A stretch of DNA of 64,000 bases from Deltaproteobacteria bacterium (GCA_024279915.1 JAJRRB010000018.1:44596-108595); one strand, 5' to 3'. Shown: positions 1 to 9,443, counted from the stretch's first letter. Translations and numbers: made by a program. The notes: generated by a model from the letters alone, not told the origin.

Positions 1-267
1 TACATTAACAAAAAAAAAGCCTAGAATTACTACAGCCATCAAAGACGGTTCAAGTCAAGTCCATCAGAGCACCTCATTGTATCCATGAAACAATATTCAC
101 ACCGTATAGTTACAACGTTTCACCGTCAAGAATGTTAATTGTGAAGGTTGCCTGTTGACAGGGCTACTTGGCTTCCATGACATTAAAGACAACCGTCCAA
201 ATGCGAATAGTCAGTATTCAGGCCGCTGCCTCAACGTACAAGGTTAAAATCCATCGTTTACTGAGGC
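1..267. other. Unassigned left edge
   Basis: This stretch lies downstream of the minus-strand MptE-like gene and runs off the window. It is AT-rich with an A-run near the extreme left. I see no convincing open reading frame, RNA gene or terminator hairpin in it. Confidence 0.5.
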
Positions 268-1101
268 TCAGCAACAAACCTCATCCAACACTCCGGAAGG
301 AAAGCAATCAAGCCATGAGTCCTTGGAGAGATTTTTAACCACCACTTTCTGTCGAGCCAATAGATCCCTGTATATCCCATACTGCAGAAAAACATTCATG
401 CTATAGACGTGTGAGTTGACAATCCCATCCCAACTCTTCTCAGTCGTCGCGTTTGCCCTCAGCTCCTGACCTTCTTGGTAAAAATTGTGGATCGTGCCTC
501 CGTAGTCCCTCATCACAGTGTGGTCACAACCAAGCAAATATATCTCCGAATAGCCCATATAAAGCAAAACAGGAAGAATCATAATGGTCCCTGTCTGAGG
601 AGATAAGACAGGCCTAGTCAGATCGACTTTTTTGGTATTCACAACATCGGCCAGATATAAATAGTGAATTTTCCTAGCAGGGAACAACTGATACTTTTCA
701 ACCAATGGTAAGCCACTATGCCCCAGGACAATTGCAGTCTCTGCCGGGAGCTTACGATCAGCCTCTCGAAGCCATTCAATATAGTTTTCGAGTACCAATG
801 GCTCATGGTAGGGTACAAAAAAATGATATTTCGGTCGGATAATTTCAAGGTCTTCATGGAGGAAAAAGTTGCTAAGAGTAAAACAATCCTCTCCACACAA
901 AAGCGTCAGGTCTTCTTGGTTTAGGCTGGGACCGGTTGCAATCAGAAAAGCACGCCGTCCGCCGCCCTTCCCCTTCAGTTCCAGATTCGTTTGCAAGACA
1001 TCGTTCCGGTCATACCTTCTGAAACGGAGATCGGAGACAAAATGTTGCATCGTCCGTAATGCAATTGGCGGAAGCCACTCCCTAAAAGACTCTAAGTTCA
1101 T
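268..1101 (-). CDS. MptE/DUF115-like protein, candidate nonulosonate transferase
   Basis: The 277-aa product has the two landmarks of the 6-hydroxymethylpterin pyrophosphokinase MptE-like (DUF115/MAF_flag10) fold: a glycine-rich AFLIATGPSLN motif near residue 52 and IYLLGCDHT near residue 187. The same GPSL...GxD pattern is shared with Maf flagellin glycosyltransferases and with GT42 sialyltransferases. No membrane segment is visible. The start ATG overlaps the stop of the upstream NeuA fusion in an ATGA, so the two are translationally coupled. Because it is the last gene of a NeuB/NeuA operon, I infer that it transfers the CMP-activated sugar made by those enzymes. A plain hypothetical role cannot be excluded. 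A second member of the family lies at 8652-9443. Confidence 0.7.
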   Translation of the reverse strand: MNLESFREWLPPIALRTMQHFVSDLRFRRYDRNDVLQTNLELKGKGGGRRAFLIATGPSLNQEDLTLLCGEDCFTLSNFFLHEDLEIIRPKYHFFVPYHEPLVLENYIEWLREADRKLPAETAIVLGHSGLPLVEKYQLFPARKIHYLYLADVVNTKKVDLTRPVLSPQTGTIMILPVLLYMGYSEIYLLGCDHTVMRDYGGTIHNFYQEGQELRANATTEKSWDGIVNSHVYSMNVFLQYGIYRDLLARQKVVVKNLSKDSWLDCFPSGVLDEVCC

Positions 1102-2246
1102 TGCTTAGCCTCGACGATCATCTCGCAAATATCCCGCACAGCACCGCATCCACCGTTAAAAGGCGAGACATATTGTGCCGTCGATTTGATTGCAGACATA
1201 GCATCAGCAGGGCAGGCTCGGAAACCAGACATACTCATAGACTCAAAGTCATTAACATCGTCCCCTATATATGCAACCTGCCCCAAATCAACCCCCAGGG
1301 AAGAGCAAAAACTCGCGAGCTGAGCTCGCTTGTCAGTCACGCCTATAAAGCAATGCTCAATTCCAAGCTTTCTTGCTCTAGCCTGCACAATCGGAGACTT
1401 CTCTGTGGTCATTAGCGCCACTTCAACGCCAGTAGCTCGCACAAGTTCTAAACCTTTAGCGTCCCGAGTGTTAAATTTTTTCAGGACCTCACCATCAGCC
1501 GAATAGTACATCCCCGCGTCAGTTAAAGTCCCGTCAACATCCACAACCAGTAGTTTCAACTCAGACAACAATGATCCAAAGTCCAACGACCGCTGCCTGT
1601 TCAACAACCGTTCCACTTCGCCCCAGTCCTCAGGCTCATCAATTTCAACAGCCGATTCTGGAGCCATTTCATAAGTTGCAATCAGCCCCCCTAGTCGGCA
1701 CCCGGACTCCTCCAGCAACTTGCGCCGAGTAAAATAGAAAGCACCATTCTCCATTAGGAGACCTGTAAAATTCTGCCGCATGGGCCTGTCTGTCGGGTCG
1801 TAATTTATTGGAGTCCCATCATCAGCCCAAAAGAAGCGACGGACTCTTACCGCCGTCAAAAGAGAATCGTAATTATTTGCAAGAAAAAGGTCACGTGACT
1901 TAATAAAGTCATTGGCCGAAACAAGTGGAGAAGTCACCTGAATGGTGACCAAGACGTCAAAAGAGACGCATTCTGCCAGATGCGACATAACCGATTCAGT
2001 AGAGGCTGAGTCCGTTGCAAGCTCACTTGGACGCTCCAAGATCTCAACGTCAAGGGCTAGCCGTCTGACAGCGTCTGCGATCCGTTCACAATCGGTTGAA
2101 ACAACAATTCGTTCAAAAACCCCAGATGAACAAGCCGCCTCCAGTGCCCATGCGCAAAGCGGTTTTCCAGCAATTGGCTTGATATTTTTATCGGGGATGC
2201 TTTTTGAGCCACCACGCATCGGCACCAAAGCGACAAATTTACACAT
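1098..2246 (-). CDS. Acylneuraminate cytidylyltransferase fused to KdsC-like HAD phosphatase
   Basis: The 382-aa product is a two-domain fusion. Residues 1-220 form a CMP-sialic/nonulosonic acid synthetase with the nucleotide-binding start VPMRGGSKSIPDKN (8-21). Residues 231-382 form a KdsC-type HAD phosphatase with the DVDGT motif (nucleophile D236, D238) and a distal IGDDVND motif. Such fusions are known in vertebrate CMAS and in Bacteroides KDN enzymes, where the HAD part removes the 9-phosphate or acts as a tetramerisation module. Here all HAD catalytic motifs look intact, so a single polypeptide could dephosphorylate the NeuB product and activate it with CTP. The gene overlaps NeuB by 8 nt upstream and the MptE-like gene by 4 nt downstream. 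Confidence 0.9.
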   Translation of the reverse strand: MCKFVALVPMRGGSKSIPDKNIKPIAGKPLCAWALEAACSSGVFERIVVSTDCERIADAVRRLALDVEILERPSELATDSASTESVMSHLAECVSFDVLVTIQVTSPLVSANDFIKSRDLFLANNYDSLLTAVRVRRFFWADDGTPINYDPTDRPMRQNFTGLLMENGAFYFTRRKLLEESGCRLGGLIATYEMAPESAVEIDEPEDWGEVERLLNRQRSLDFGSLLSELKLLVVDVDGTLTDAGMYYSADGEVLKKFNTRDAKGLELVRATGVEVALMTTEKSPIVQARARKLGIEHCFIGVTDKRAQLASFCSSLGVDLGQVAYIGDDVNDFESMSMSGFRACPADAMSAIKSTAQYVSPFNGGCGAVRDICEMIVEAKQ

Positions 2247-3111
2247 CGACCTTCCTTTTCAATTTTTCCCTCTGAATGGCTTCTATCGGCAAGATCTCTT
2301 GACTTTTGTATGTCAGCGATTTTGAAACATTACGTAGATCACGAGCCAAACGTCTCATACCATCAGGCTCCAGACTTGCAGAATGATCAGTCCCCTTCCA
2401 AGTCCGATCCAGAGTGAAATGCCTCTCAAAGCTTACAGCACCCAAGGCCAGAGCTGCAACATCTGCAGCAATCCCGAGGTGATGGCCAGAGAAACCAATT
2501 GACTTAACCCGACTTGCAAATTTTTCTCTCAGACGGGCAATCTCCAGCAAGCAAATATCTTCAAAGGGGACGGGGTAGCCGGAAGTACAAGAATAAAGGA
2601 CCAAATCTTTTTCACGGCTATGACGCTCAAAAAGTGAGACTATTTCATCCTCCTCCGCGTGTGAGGTCATTCCCAGAGACAAATGTATTTCCCCACCATA
2701 GTTTTCTGCAAGCCATGTCAGCATCTCTATATCGGTATTGCACGCTGAGGGAATTTTGATCATCGTCGGCATCAATGGGGCAATCTCTTTCGCAGAAGTC
2801 AACTCCCAAACCGAAGTACTGTATTCGCAACCCCATTCCTCGCACCATGCCTTCAACTGCCGATGCTGGTCAATATCTAACTCCAAAAATTCCCTATGCT
2901 CACCATAGGTCTCGCCATAGGAATGCATCTGGTTCGGATGCGGCGAATTAAACTCATCGGGAGACAACAGTTCGCGGTTTGAACGTTTCTGAAACTTGAT
3001 AATATCAACCTTACAAAACTGTGCTGCAACTTTGATCATCTCTTCTGCAACATCTATTAGGCCAAGATGATTACAGCCTATTTCAGCGATAACAGTCGTA
3101 TTCATATGCAC
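2239..3111 (-). CDS. NeuB-family nonulosonic acid (9-phosphate) synthase without SAF domain
   Basis: This 290-aa protein is a TIM-barrel NeuB-type synthase that condenses phosphoenolpyruvate with an aminohexose or hexose(-6-phosphate). Diagnostic segments are IAEIGCNHLG at residues 8-17, IIKFQKR near 37, and the GFSGHHLG and ERHFTLDR stretches toward the C-terminus. Usual NeuB proteins are about 340-350 aa and carry a C-terminal SAF (antifreeze-like) domain; this one stops right after the barrel at a REKLKRKV tail, so SAF is absent. The partner HAD phosphatase suggests a phosphorylated (Neu5Ac-9-P or KDN-9-P like) route. An internal ATG two codons in is an alternative start. Confidence 0.88.
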   Translation of the reverse strand: MHMNTTVIAEIGCNHLGLIDVAEEMIKVAAQFCKVDIIKFQKRSNRELLSPDEFNSPHPNQMHSYGETYGEHREFLELDIDQHRQLKAWCEEWGCEYSTSVWELTSAKEIAPLMPTMIKIPSACNTDIEMLTWLAENYGGEIHLSLGMTSHAEEDEIVSLFERHSREKDLVLYSCTSGYPVPFEDICLLEIARLREKFASRVKSIGFSGHHLGIAADVAALALGAVSFERHFTLDRTWKGTDHSASLEPDGMRRLARDLRNVSKSLTYKSQEILPIEAIQREKLKRKVDV

Positions 3112-3172
3112 CTTTCATTCAGTTGCCATGTCCCAAGAGTGGGACAGCCCCCAGGATTCAATGTGTTTTCCG

Positions 3173-4402
3173 CTACATGTTGCGTGCCAGAGATTGCAGA
3201 TAAGCCCTCAACCCAGAGAAGCAGGCCTCAGGGGAAAACCTTTTACGCAACAGCACAATAGCCTCAGTTTCGTATCTTCGACGCGCATCATAGTTCGTCA
3301 ATAAACGAGCAATCTCTTCGTACATGTTCTCAAATTCTGTTTCTACAAAAGCCTTACCACTCGCCTCTTCCAGCCCCTTGACACCAATCTTAGTAGCGAC
3401 CATAGCCCGCCCAGAGGCAAAAGCCTCAATCGATTTTATTTTGAGTCCTGATCCATAGAGCATCGGGTTAATGATCACTGCCGCAGTTGAATATTCTTTT
3501 TTCAGATCATTAGATACACCAGCAAGTTCAATGCCACTTCCAGATTTACATTCAAAGTCTAACGCATCACAAACAGCACCAACAATGCGTAGCTTTGCCT
3601 CTGGGACAATCGACCTGACTTTCGGCCACTGGTCTTTAATAAACTGTTTAAGCCCATGCACATTGTGCAGTGCACCGGAGCCAACAAACAGAACCTTTCT
3701 ATCCTCAGGCTCCGAGGGTGGCAAGTTAAAACTTTCGAAGGGGTGCTCTGTAAGAATAACCTGAACATTCGGTACTGATTTCTCCAGCTGTAGCGCTTCG
3801 TTTTTTTGTATTGCTAACAGAACGTCCTGTAGCTCCAGTAGGTCCAGCTCATCCTGCCAAGTAAAGTCAAAACTCTGAGGCAGACCAGCGGACACTTCTG
3901 ACTTGGCTCTTTCTGCCTGAATATCATGTGTATCCAGAACAGCCGGGATCTTATTGACTTTCGCAGAGACCGCGACTGGCAATGCAGTCCAGACGTACTG
4001 CCCAACTAAACAAATAGGTCGATACTTCCGACATAACATATTTAAAGAATTTGCCAGCACACTGTATTTACTGACAAACGGATTATTCAAAAATGGTTTC
4101 AGCAAAGACCAATAACGAAACGCATTCACAACCCCAGACAAGCCGATGAGCATTTTAAAAGGGGTATGGAGGCGCGGGTATTTTGCCCAAATCTCGGCCC
4201 GAAAGGGGCCACACCATACTTCATCGCAGTACGCGTTCAACTCATCGGCATAAACAGGTGGTTGCGGAAGAACAAGGGCAATTCTGTAATATTTATTGAG
4301 GAAGCTCAGCAGAGCGAGAATCCGCTGAGAGTTCCCAGCCAAAGGAGGGAATGGCTCAAAAGGCACCTGCATCAAGATCCACTGTTTGTCAGTGGGTTTC
4401 AA
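3173..4402 (-). CDS. Glycosyltransferase, GT4/GT1 type
   Basis: The 409-aa product has the two-Rossmann layout of GT-B enzymes. The N-terminal half contains the PFPPLAGNSQR acceptor loop. The C-terminal half contains VLFVGSGALHNVHG, then the donor-site segment ending in MLYGSGLKIKSIEAFASGRAM with the E of the GT4 E-x7-E motif. No membrane span or signal peptide is apparent, so it probably works at the inner face of the cytoplasmic membrane on a lipid-linked glycan. Sugar and acceptor cannot be read from the sequence. A 61-nt gap separates it from neuB and 118 nt from the next glycosyltransferase. Confidence 0.85.
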   Translation of the reverse strand: MKPTDKQWILMQVPFEPFPPLAGNSQRILALLSFLNKYYRIALVLPQPPVYADELNAYCDEVWCGPFRAEIWAKYPRLHTPFKMLIGLSGVVNAFRYWSLLKPFLNNPFVSKYSVLANSLNMLCRKYRPICLVGQYVWTALPVAVSAKVNKIPAVLDTHDIQAERAKSEVSAGLPQSFDFTWQDELDLLELQDVLLAIQKNEALQLEKSVPNVQVILTEHPFESFNLPPSEPEDRKVLFVGSGALHNVHGLKQFIKDQWPKVRSIVPEAKLRIVGAVCDALDFECKSGSGIELAGVSNDLKKEYSTAAVIINPMLYGSGLKIKSIEAFASGRAMVATKIGVKGLEEASGKAFVETEFENMYEEIARLLTNYDARRRYETEAIVLLRKRFSPEACFSGLRAYLQSLARNM

Positions 4403-4520
4403 TGTGTTTCCTCCATGGCGACAGATCGGAACCTAAACCGATCACAGCCACTCTTGTTTGACAGGATAAGGACACAGGGGCAAGTGTCACGAGATACCCA
4501 CAATTAATCATCGTCGGTTC

Positions 4521-5525
4521 CTACTTCTCAGAGCCGGAAGACCCACCTTTAAATACACGTATACAGAAATAGTGCTTCACATTATGAAGGTAAAAATGGA
4601 CATCAAATCTCAGCAGAATAAGGGCTTTAGAAGTCACCCCAACAGTCGAAAATATCATCGGAAATTGGGGTTGATCAAGATAGCTCTTCAAACCAAATGG
4701 TGCAAGCAAGCTCAAATGTGCCAAAAACCAGCTTTTCTGCGCACTCATAAATCGTTGTTGCAGCTTCCCGTCGGTACAGGTTGCCGAAGCAAAGTGGTTA
4801 GTGAGCCAATCTATATAGGTTACCAAGGCTTGCAATTTTCCAGCGTGATAGTTCGCCCCCCCCATAGAGATATTACTCCCACTTTGGCGCCAGTATACAC
4901 AAGACTGAGGTATTGTAGAGATCCCCTTCTCTTCGCCAAATTTTATCCATGTAGCATCGTCAGCACACCACGCCAATGGAAAATTCACGAAGCCACTTTT
5001 CTTGTCATGAATGTCCCTGGAAAAAATGTATTCCGAGACGAAACTATCCCGCTGGAATCTCAATTTGTCGTAGATAAACTCTAAGGGTGTTTCGAGAGGC
5101 GGATGTGGAGAGGCTTTATAGATGGTGGTTCCTTCTGCATCTATTCTGTTTGTGTTGAAACGATAGAGTTCAAACTGACCATCGGTTTGTTTTAGATGTG
5201 CATAAAAGGAGGAGACACAATCCGGGGCCATTACATCATCATCACAAAAGAGCCATATCCAGCCTTCTTCTGACAAAGAGATACAACGTTCCCACTGGGC
5301 AACCAAGTCCTGCCCACCTAGATTGTCTTCAAAACGGTGATAAACAATATCAATGGAATCTGAATACCTGTCGCAAAGACTTCTTATATTGCCTGGGCTG
5401 GCATCATCGCCGACATAAACCCGAAAGTTCTTGTCGGTTTGGCTAGCAATCGACTCTAATGTCTTGCCAAGAAAACTGGATTTGTATGCCGGAATAACAA
5501 TGGCCAATTTGGCGTCATCCCTCAC
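4521..5525 (-). CDS. Family 2 glycosyltransferase
   Basis: This 334-aa GT-A enzyme starts with the classical nucleotide-sugar fold: AIVIPAYKSSFLGKTLESI near residue 8, VYVGDDASPGN, and the metal-binding WLFCDDDVMAPD near residue 91. The C-terminal 100 residues are not recognisable. It would add one residue to the growing surface glycan from a nucleotide-sugar donor. It is flanked by a GT4 enzyme and a methyltransferase in the same orientation; the 108-nt gap upstream contains only a spurious reading frame. Confidence 0.85.
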   Translation of the reverse strand: MRDDAKLAIVIPAYKSSFLGKTLESIASQTDKNFRVYVGDDASPGNIRSLCDRYSDSIDIVYHRFEDNLGGQDLVAQWERCISLSEEGWIWLFCDDDVMAPDCVSSFYAHLKQTDGQFELYRFNTNRIDAEGTTIYKASPHPPLETPLEFIYDKLRFQRDSFVSEYIFSRDIHDKKSGFVNFPLAWCADDATWIKFGEEKGISTIPQSCVYWRQSGSNISMGGANYHAGKLQALVTYIDWLTNHFASATCTDGKLQQRFMSAQKSWFLAHLSLLAPFGLKSYLDQPQFPMIFSTVGVTSKALILLRFDVHFYLHNVKHYFCIRVFKGGSSGSEK

Positions 5526-5633
5526 AAAAACCTCCTGGAGACAAGAATATGCTCACCGCAGAGCACTTTAAGTTCTTTCATGTTTTTGATAAAACCCAAT
5601 TTCCCCCGGTATCTTAAGACAATGAAGACAGGC

Positions 5634-6485
5634 CTATTTTCTTGCGATGAAAAGAGCTTGCTCGCCCCCCAGATAGCCGTATTCCCGAGACCAAAACAAT
5701 AACGCATACACATCTCTGAAACCGGCGGCCCTGAGTCCATCAAACATTTCCCACCCATAATGACGAAAACATAAGCAGCCAGTTTTACTCATAGGGTCAC
5801 CATGGTATTCCGGCTCTAAGATATGTTCAATCACACCGTCATGAGACATATTGGCCCGCGTTACATTCTGAGGCGAAGCTAGGTTGAACGGCACCGAGAA
5901 AAGCATATTTCCACCTGGAGCAAGGACTCTAAAACACTCACCAAAAGCCTTATGGTAATTCGGGATATGCTCAAAGCAATCAAAAGACAGGAGGTGGTCA
6001 AAACTAGCATCTGAGAAGCTTAAACTTGTTAAATCCTCATGCCTGATTCCGTCGGGGTTAATCGAACCAGAAGGGAATTCAGTCCCTACGAACTCACTAC
6101 CTGTAATGTTTTCATATCGGGGAGAGAAGTATCTGTATAGTGCCGTGACCTGCTCAGTAATATAGATGCGGTCTCTTAGGTATGGTGCACACTCCACATC
6201 AAACAACTGCACTGCAGCACGCATCCTGCAGTTTAGACCCGACTCTGGGCAAACCAAACGCTCACGCCAGTTGGGTATCCCGTGGTTGCCTCCATACTCA
6301 AAATCAACGTGAAGTTTAACACACCGTCCGGCCGGATATGAATAACCTTTGACCTTGAGACTCTTGCGTAAACGGGGCAAGAGACTCTTCTCATACTCCT
6401 TGCGCACAGCATATTCCTCCTGCATCAACTCCGAATGAGATTGGTAATCTTCAAAATTGTTAACACGGTAAATTTTCATCTTCAC
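5634..6485 (-). CDS. SAM-dependent methyltransferase (Methyltransf_11-like)
   Basis: The 283-aa protein carries a class I methyltransferase core in its second half: LSFDCFEHIPNYHKAF and FRVLAPGGNMLFSVPF correspond to motifs II and III with the post-motif helix. The N-terminal 110 residues have no clear glycine-rich motif I, and contain a Cys pair (CPESGLNC) that may bind metal. It likely modifies a sugar of the polysaccharide or its terminus. The start ATG overlaps the stop of the upstream glycosyltransferase by 1 nt, showing tight coupling. Confidence 0.8.
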   Translation of the reverse strand: MKMKIYRVNNFEDYQSHSELMQEEYAVRKEYEKSLLPRLRKSLKVKGYSYPAGRCVKLHVDFEYGGNHGIPNWRERLVCPESGLNCRMRAAVQLFDVECAPYLRDRIYITEQVTALYRYFSPRYENITGSEFVGTEFPSGSINPDGIRHEDLTSLSFSDASFDHLLSFDCFEHIPNYHKAFGECFRVLAPGGNMLFSVPFNLASPQNVTRANMSHDGVIEHILEPEYHGDPMSKTGCLCFRHYGWEMFDGLRAAGFRDVYALLFWSREYGYLGGEQALFIARK

Positions 6486-7603
6486 TAGCCCCCCTTTTTC
6501 TGTGCCAATGACGAAAGGATTTGATTCATTTTCACTTTCGCTGCTTTTTGCGTCAGATTTTGCGTGGCATATTCATTTAATTGAGTACTGCATTGCCGGA
6601 GCGCCATTTCGTTATTATAAAGTTCAACAACCCGTTCTGAAAAAGATTGTGGGTCATCGGTTGCCGGAACTATATCCTCCAAACCAACACCTTCGATACC
6701 AATAGCTGTCGAGACCAGAGGGAGAGAACAGGAAATCGCCTCCATTGTCTTGCCTTTGACTCCCGCTCCAAACCTTAACGGAACAACAGCCAGACGAACT
6801 TGTTGGTAAAGTTTAGACAGTTCTTCATCGCTCACAAAACCAAGGATTCTGATGTCCTCACTTGCCAAGGCAGCAATCTCTTCTGGGGGATGATTGCCGA
6901 CAACATGAAGAATCACGCAGGGACACCGTTCTCTGATCCTGGGAAAAACCTCCTTAACAAACCATAAAACCGCATCGATATTTGGGTTGTGCTTGAAACC
7001 TCCCACGCACAGCAACCCATGTCGTTGTGAAAAGTTGGAGATAGCGGGGGCGAACTTTTCATAAAAGTAGAGCGGAATCACTTCCGCTCTACTTTCGGGC
7101 AACCTTTTAGAGATAATGTCCTTTTCATGTTGGCTGAAGGTCAGAAACACATCAGCCTTCCGGATCAGATCCATCTCGAGACGTTCACTCTCATATGACT
7201 GCGCAAAAGTCCTCGGGTCTTCGTCAACCAGGTACTTTCGGCGCAGACGGAGGAAATGCAGATCGTGACACTGGTAAAGTTTTTTCGCTTCTGAAAATCT
7301 GGTCACGTAACCGATGAATAGCTTCGTAGGTCCGGGCCGGTTAAAAAAAACATAATCGAACTGACGAGAGCGAAAGAGCAGCCACAACCTCCAAAAAGCG
7401 CGGAACCACCGTCCTGTCAACACCTTGACACCAATAGACCTCAAAGGCATCGAGTATGGCTCGTCATCCAAAAAGTCAGCAGCGATGAACGAGATGTCCA
7501 GTCCCATATCAATTAGCAGACTGAGATAATTGTAGCTCGTCCTGGAACCTGCAGACTGATCAAAACGCGGGACATGGTCGTCAATGAACAGCAATTTTTT
7601 CAT
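6485..7603 (-). CDS. Glycosyltransferase, GT4 type
   Basis: This GT-B enzyme begins MKKLLFIDDHVPRFDQSAGS; I chose the internal ATG at 7603 because it lies just after the stop of the upstream gene, has AGGGG upstream, and gives the normal start of the family. A longer form from 7639 would overlap the neighbour. The C-terminal half has LLCVGGFKHNPN, ILGFVSDEELSKLYQ and the donor-site segment PLRFGAGVKGKTMEAISC with the conserved Glu pair. It presumably transfers a hexose or deoxyhexose to a lipid-linked glycan on the cytoplasmic side; specificity is unknown. Confidence 0.83.
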   Translation of the reverse strand: MKKLLFIDDHVPRFDQSAGSRTSYNYLSLLIDMGLDISFIAADFLDDEPYSMPLRSIGVKVLTGRWFRAFWRLWLLFRSRQFDYVFFNRPGPTKLFIGYVTRFSEAKKLYQCHDLHFLRLRRKYLVDEDPRTFAQSYESERLEMDLIRKADVFLTFSQHEKDIISKRLPESRAEVIPLYFYEKFAPAISNFSQRHGLLCVGGFKHNPNIDAVLWFVKEVFPRIRERCPCVILHVVGNHPPEEIAALASEDIRILGFVSDEELSKLYQQVRLAVVPLRFGAGVKGKTMEAISCSLPLVSTAIGIEGVGLEDIVPATDDPQSFSERVVELYNNEMALRQCSTQLNEYATQNLTQKAAKVKMNQILSSLAQKKGG

Positions 7604-7611
7604 GATATCGA

Positions 7612-8532
7612 TCAGGCCCCTATGATCTTCTTGATGCATCTCGCCATAGCGTTTACGAACGGAACCTTGTTCATAACGGCTTCGATGACCTGAACCTGAT
7701 TTAGACGATCAACAAACATGTCAAGCAGTTTGCGAGCCTGCGCCTCCCCGCCATGCCGCATCAGGACGATTGCCAAGTCCGCATACATAGCATTGCGCTG
7801 TGTCGTTGTTTTTGCCCCGGGGTGGGACAATGCAACCGACAACAGGTCCGGGATCTGCTTGAATTCATATCGCTTGGCAATTTTTAGCCACAAATCGACG
7901 TCGAGAGAGTAATTGAGCCCCTCGTCTAAGGATCCGCAATCCTGCCAAGCCAGCCTTGTAAACAGGCAGGACGGCTGCATGAAGTCACCTCCGTTGGCCC
8001 ACTCCAACAAATTATCCCTATTGATCTGCACCAGTTGCGGAACGTGGGTAATGACATTATCGGCGTTGACGACATGCCCTTGCCCATAGACTGCCCCAAC
8101 GGACCTGTCTTCGAGATAAGCGGCAGCAAGTTTAAAGAGTGCTCCTTCAGTGTACCAATCGTCAGAATTAAGCCACCCAAGCAATTCACCGGTCGCACGT
8201 TCACGCCCCTTGTTGATCGCATGGCTTTGACCATGATCCTTCTCGCTCACCCAATAGGTGAGCCAGGATTCATACTTCTTGATAATCTCAACAGAGTTGT
8301 CTGTAGAACCCCCATCAATGATGATGTATTCGAGATTTGGATAGCCTTGCAGCAAGACCGAACGGATGGTTTTTTCGAGGAAAGCCGCTTGGTTGTATGT
8401 AGGGGTGACGATACTTATTCGGGGCCAATCATGCTCATTTTTAGCATGTGGGGTTTCTTCCGGATGGAATGGATCCATCGGCCAAGGTTCTGCCGGCACA
8501 CCAGGTGGGAATACTGCTTTTTGATTGATCAA
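7612..8532 (-). CDS. Family 2 glycosyltransferase (WcaA-like)
   Basis: The 306-aa protein has the GT2 signature ISIVTPTYNQAAFLEKTIRS near residue 39, IIIDGGSTDNS, and the WLNSDDWY metal-binding motif near residue 117. The GGSTD/NSDD pair closely resembles the enzyme at 23432-24217, so the two are probably paralogues. The N-terminal 30 residues are a variable extension. It is probably a transferase for the exported polysaccharide; donor and acceptor are not predictable. Confidence 0.87.
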   Translation of the reverse strand: MINQKAVFPPGVPAEPWPMDPFHPEETPHAKNEHDWPRISIVTPTYNQAAFLEKTIRSVLLQGYPNLEYIIIDGGSTDNSVEIIKKYESWLTYWVSEKDHGQSHAINKGRERATGELLGWLNSDDWYTEGALFKLAAAYLEDRSVGAVYGQGHVVNADNVITHVPQLVQINRDNLLEWANGGDFMQPSCLFTRLAWQDCGSLDEGLNYSLDVDLWLKIAKRYEFKQIPDLLSVALSHPGAKTTTQRNAMYADLAIVLMRHGGEAQARKLLDMFVDRLNQVQVIEAVMNKVPFVNAMARCIKKIIGA

Positions 8533-8651
8533 AATCTTTCCTTATAATTCTATCTGCTTAGGGCACACCTCTTTTTGGTCCTCCCCGAGCGGTTTTTCAG
8601 CGGGCAGATAAATCTGCGAGAGTCAAAATCAAGGGTCCCTAGCCTACGTTT

Positions 8652-9443
8652 TCATATAGAACATCTTGACAGGGCCTCTTCATAGGAAATTTTCGGAAAG
8701 ATTTCCAAATCCCCATCGACCGTCGCATCGAAAATCTTACGATTACTTCTATTATAAAAAAACCTCGCGAGATAATACGACAATTCAGAGGCCTCAAGGT
8801 CTGGAAGATGCCATTCTTGCCCGCCGAAATACCCGGGATCGAAATGGTTTATGTCCTGACCACTCAGCAGCTGCTTCTCGTTGGGGTTACCACTGACTGT
8901 AAAGTTGTGGTCAACACCGATCAAGTAGACTTCTGAAAAGCCCATGTAATAAGCGAGCTGCATCGCAACAAAAGTGACTGTGTAGCCCTCATGGAGTGGA
9001 GAGGTTATATCTGTACTAAAAGTGTAGGGAGACGCCCTGTAACTGCTTGTCATAAGATAGTTGGCATTCTCAAAATCACTCACAACCCCTCTGCACGCGT
9101 GATAAGACAGAAAAGACGGGCAGTCCAGGCTCTCAAATTCAGCGGCGCTTTGTTGAATAACCAAGGGGTTCACAGCCACGTGGTAATCTATCTTCAACTT
9201 TGACCGTTCAAAAAGCATATAGATCTTATTCAGACCAAAGCAAAGGCAATCGTCCAAAAGAGAAAGGTCCATCTTATTGAGTGAAGGACCGTTCCCGATG
9301 ATAAAGCACCTCTCTCCGGAATGTATATTCCGGAACTGCTCCAACTGCTTCCTGTGCTTTAAATACCACTCCCGATAAATTCGGTCAGAATACAGATCTA
9401 AAGACAGGTCACACATTTTAATCAACTTGTGCAGCATCATCAC
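8652..9443 (-). CDS. MptE/DUF115-like protein, second copy
   Basis: This 263-aa protein has CFIIGNGPSLNKMDLSLLDD near residue 47 and VYLIGVDHNF near residue 174, the same pair of motifs as the product of 268-1101. The GNGPSL form is especially close to what is known in GT42 sialyltransferases such as Campylobacter Cst-II. A conserved F-G-L-N-K-I-Y segment follows, as expected where these enzymes bind the CMP moiety. It sits just downstream of the second CMP-sugar cassette (9469-11851). I infer a transferase for a CMP-activated acidic sugar; the pterin kinase activity of archaeal MptE is unlikely in this setting. Confidence 0.7.
   Translation of the reverse strand: MMMLHKLIKMCDLSLDLYSDRIYREWYLKHRKQLEQFRNIHSGERCFIIGNGPSLNKMDLSLLDDCLCFGLNKIYMLFERSKLKIDYHVAVNPLVIQQSAAEFESLDCPSFLSYHACRGVVSDFENANYLMTSSYRASPYTFSTDITSPLHEGYTVTFVAMQLAYYMGFSEVYLIGVDHNFTVSGNPNEKQLLSGQDINHFDPGYFGGQEWHLPDLEASELSYYLARFFYNRSNRKIFDATVDGDLEIFPKISYEEALSRCSI

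Noticed and set aside
5522..5758. 78-aa minus-strand reading frame after the GT2 gene
   Set aside because: It overlaps the 3' end of the methyltransferase in another frame and has no recognisable feature.
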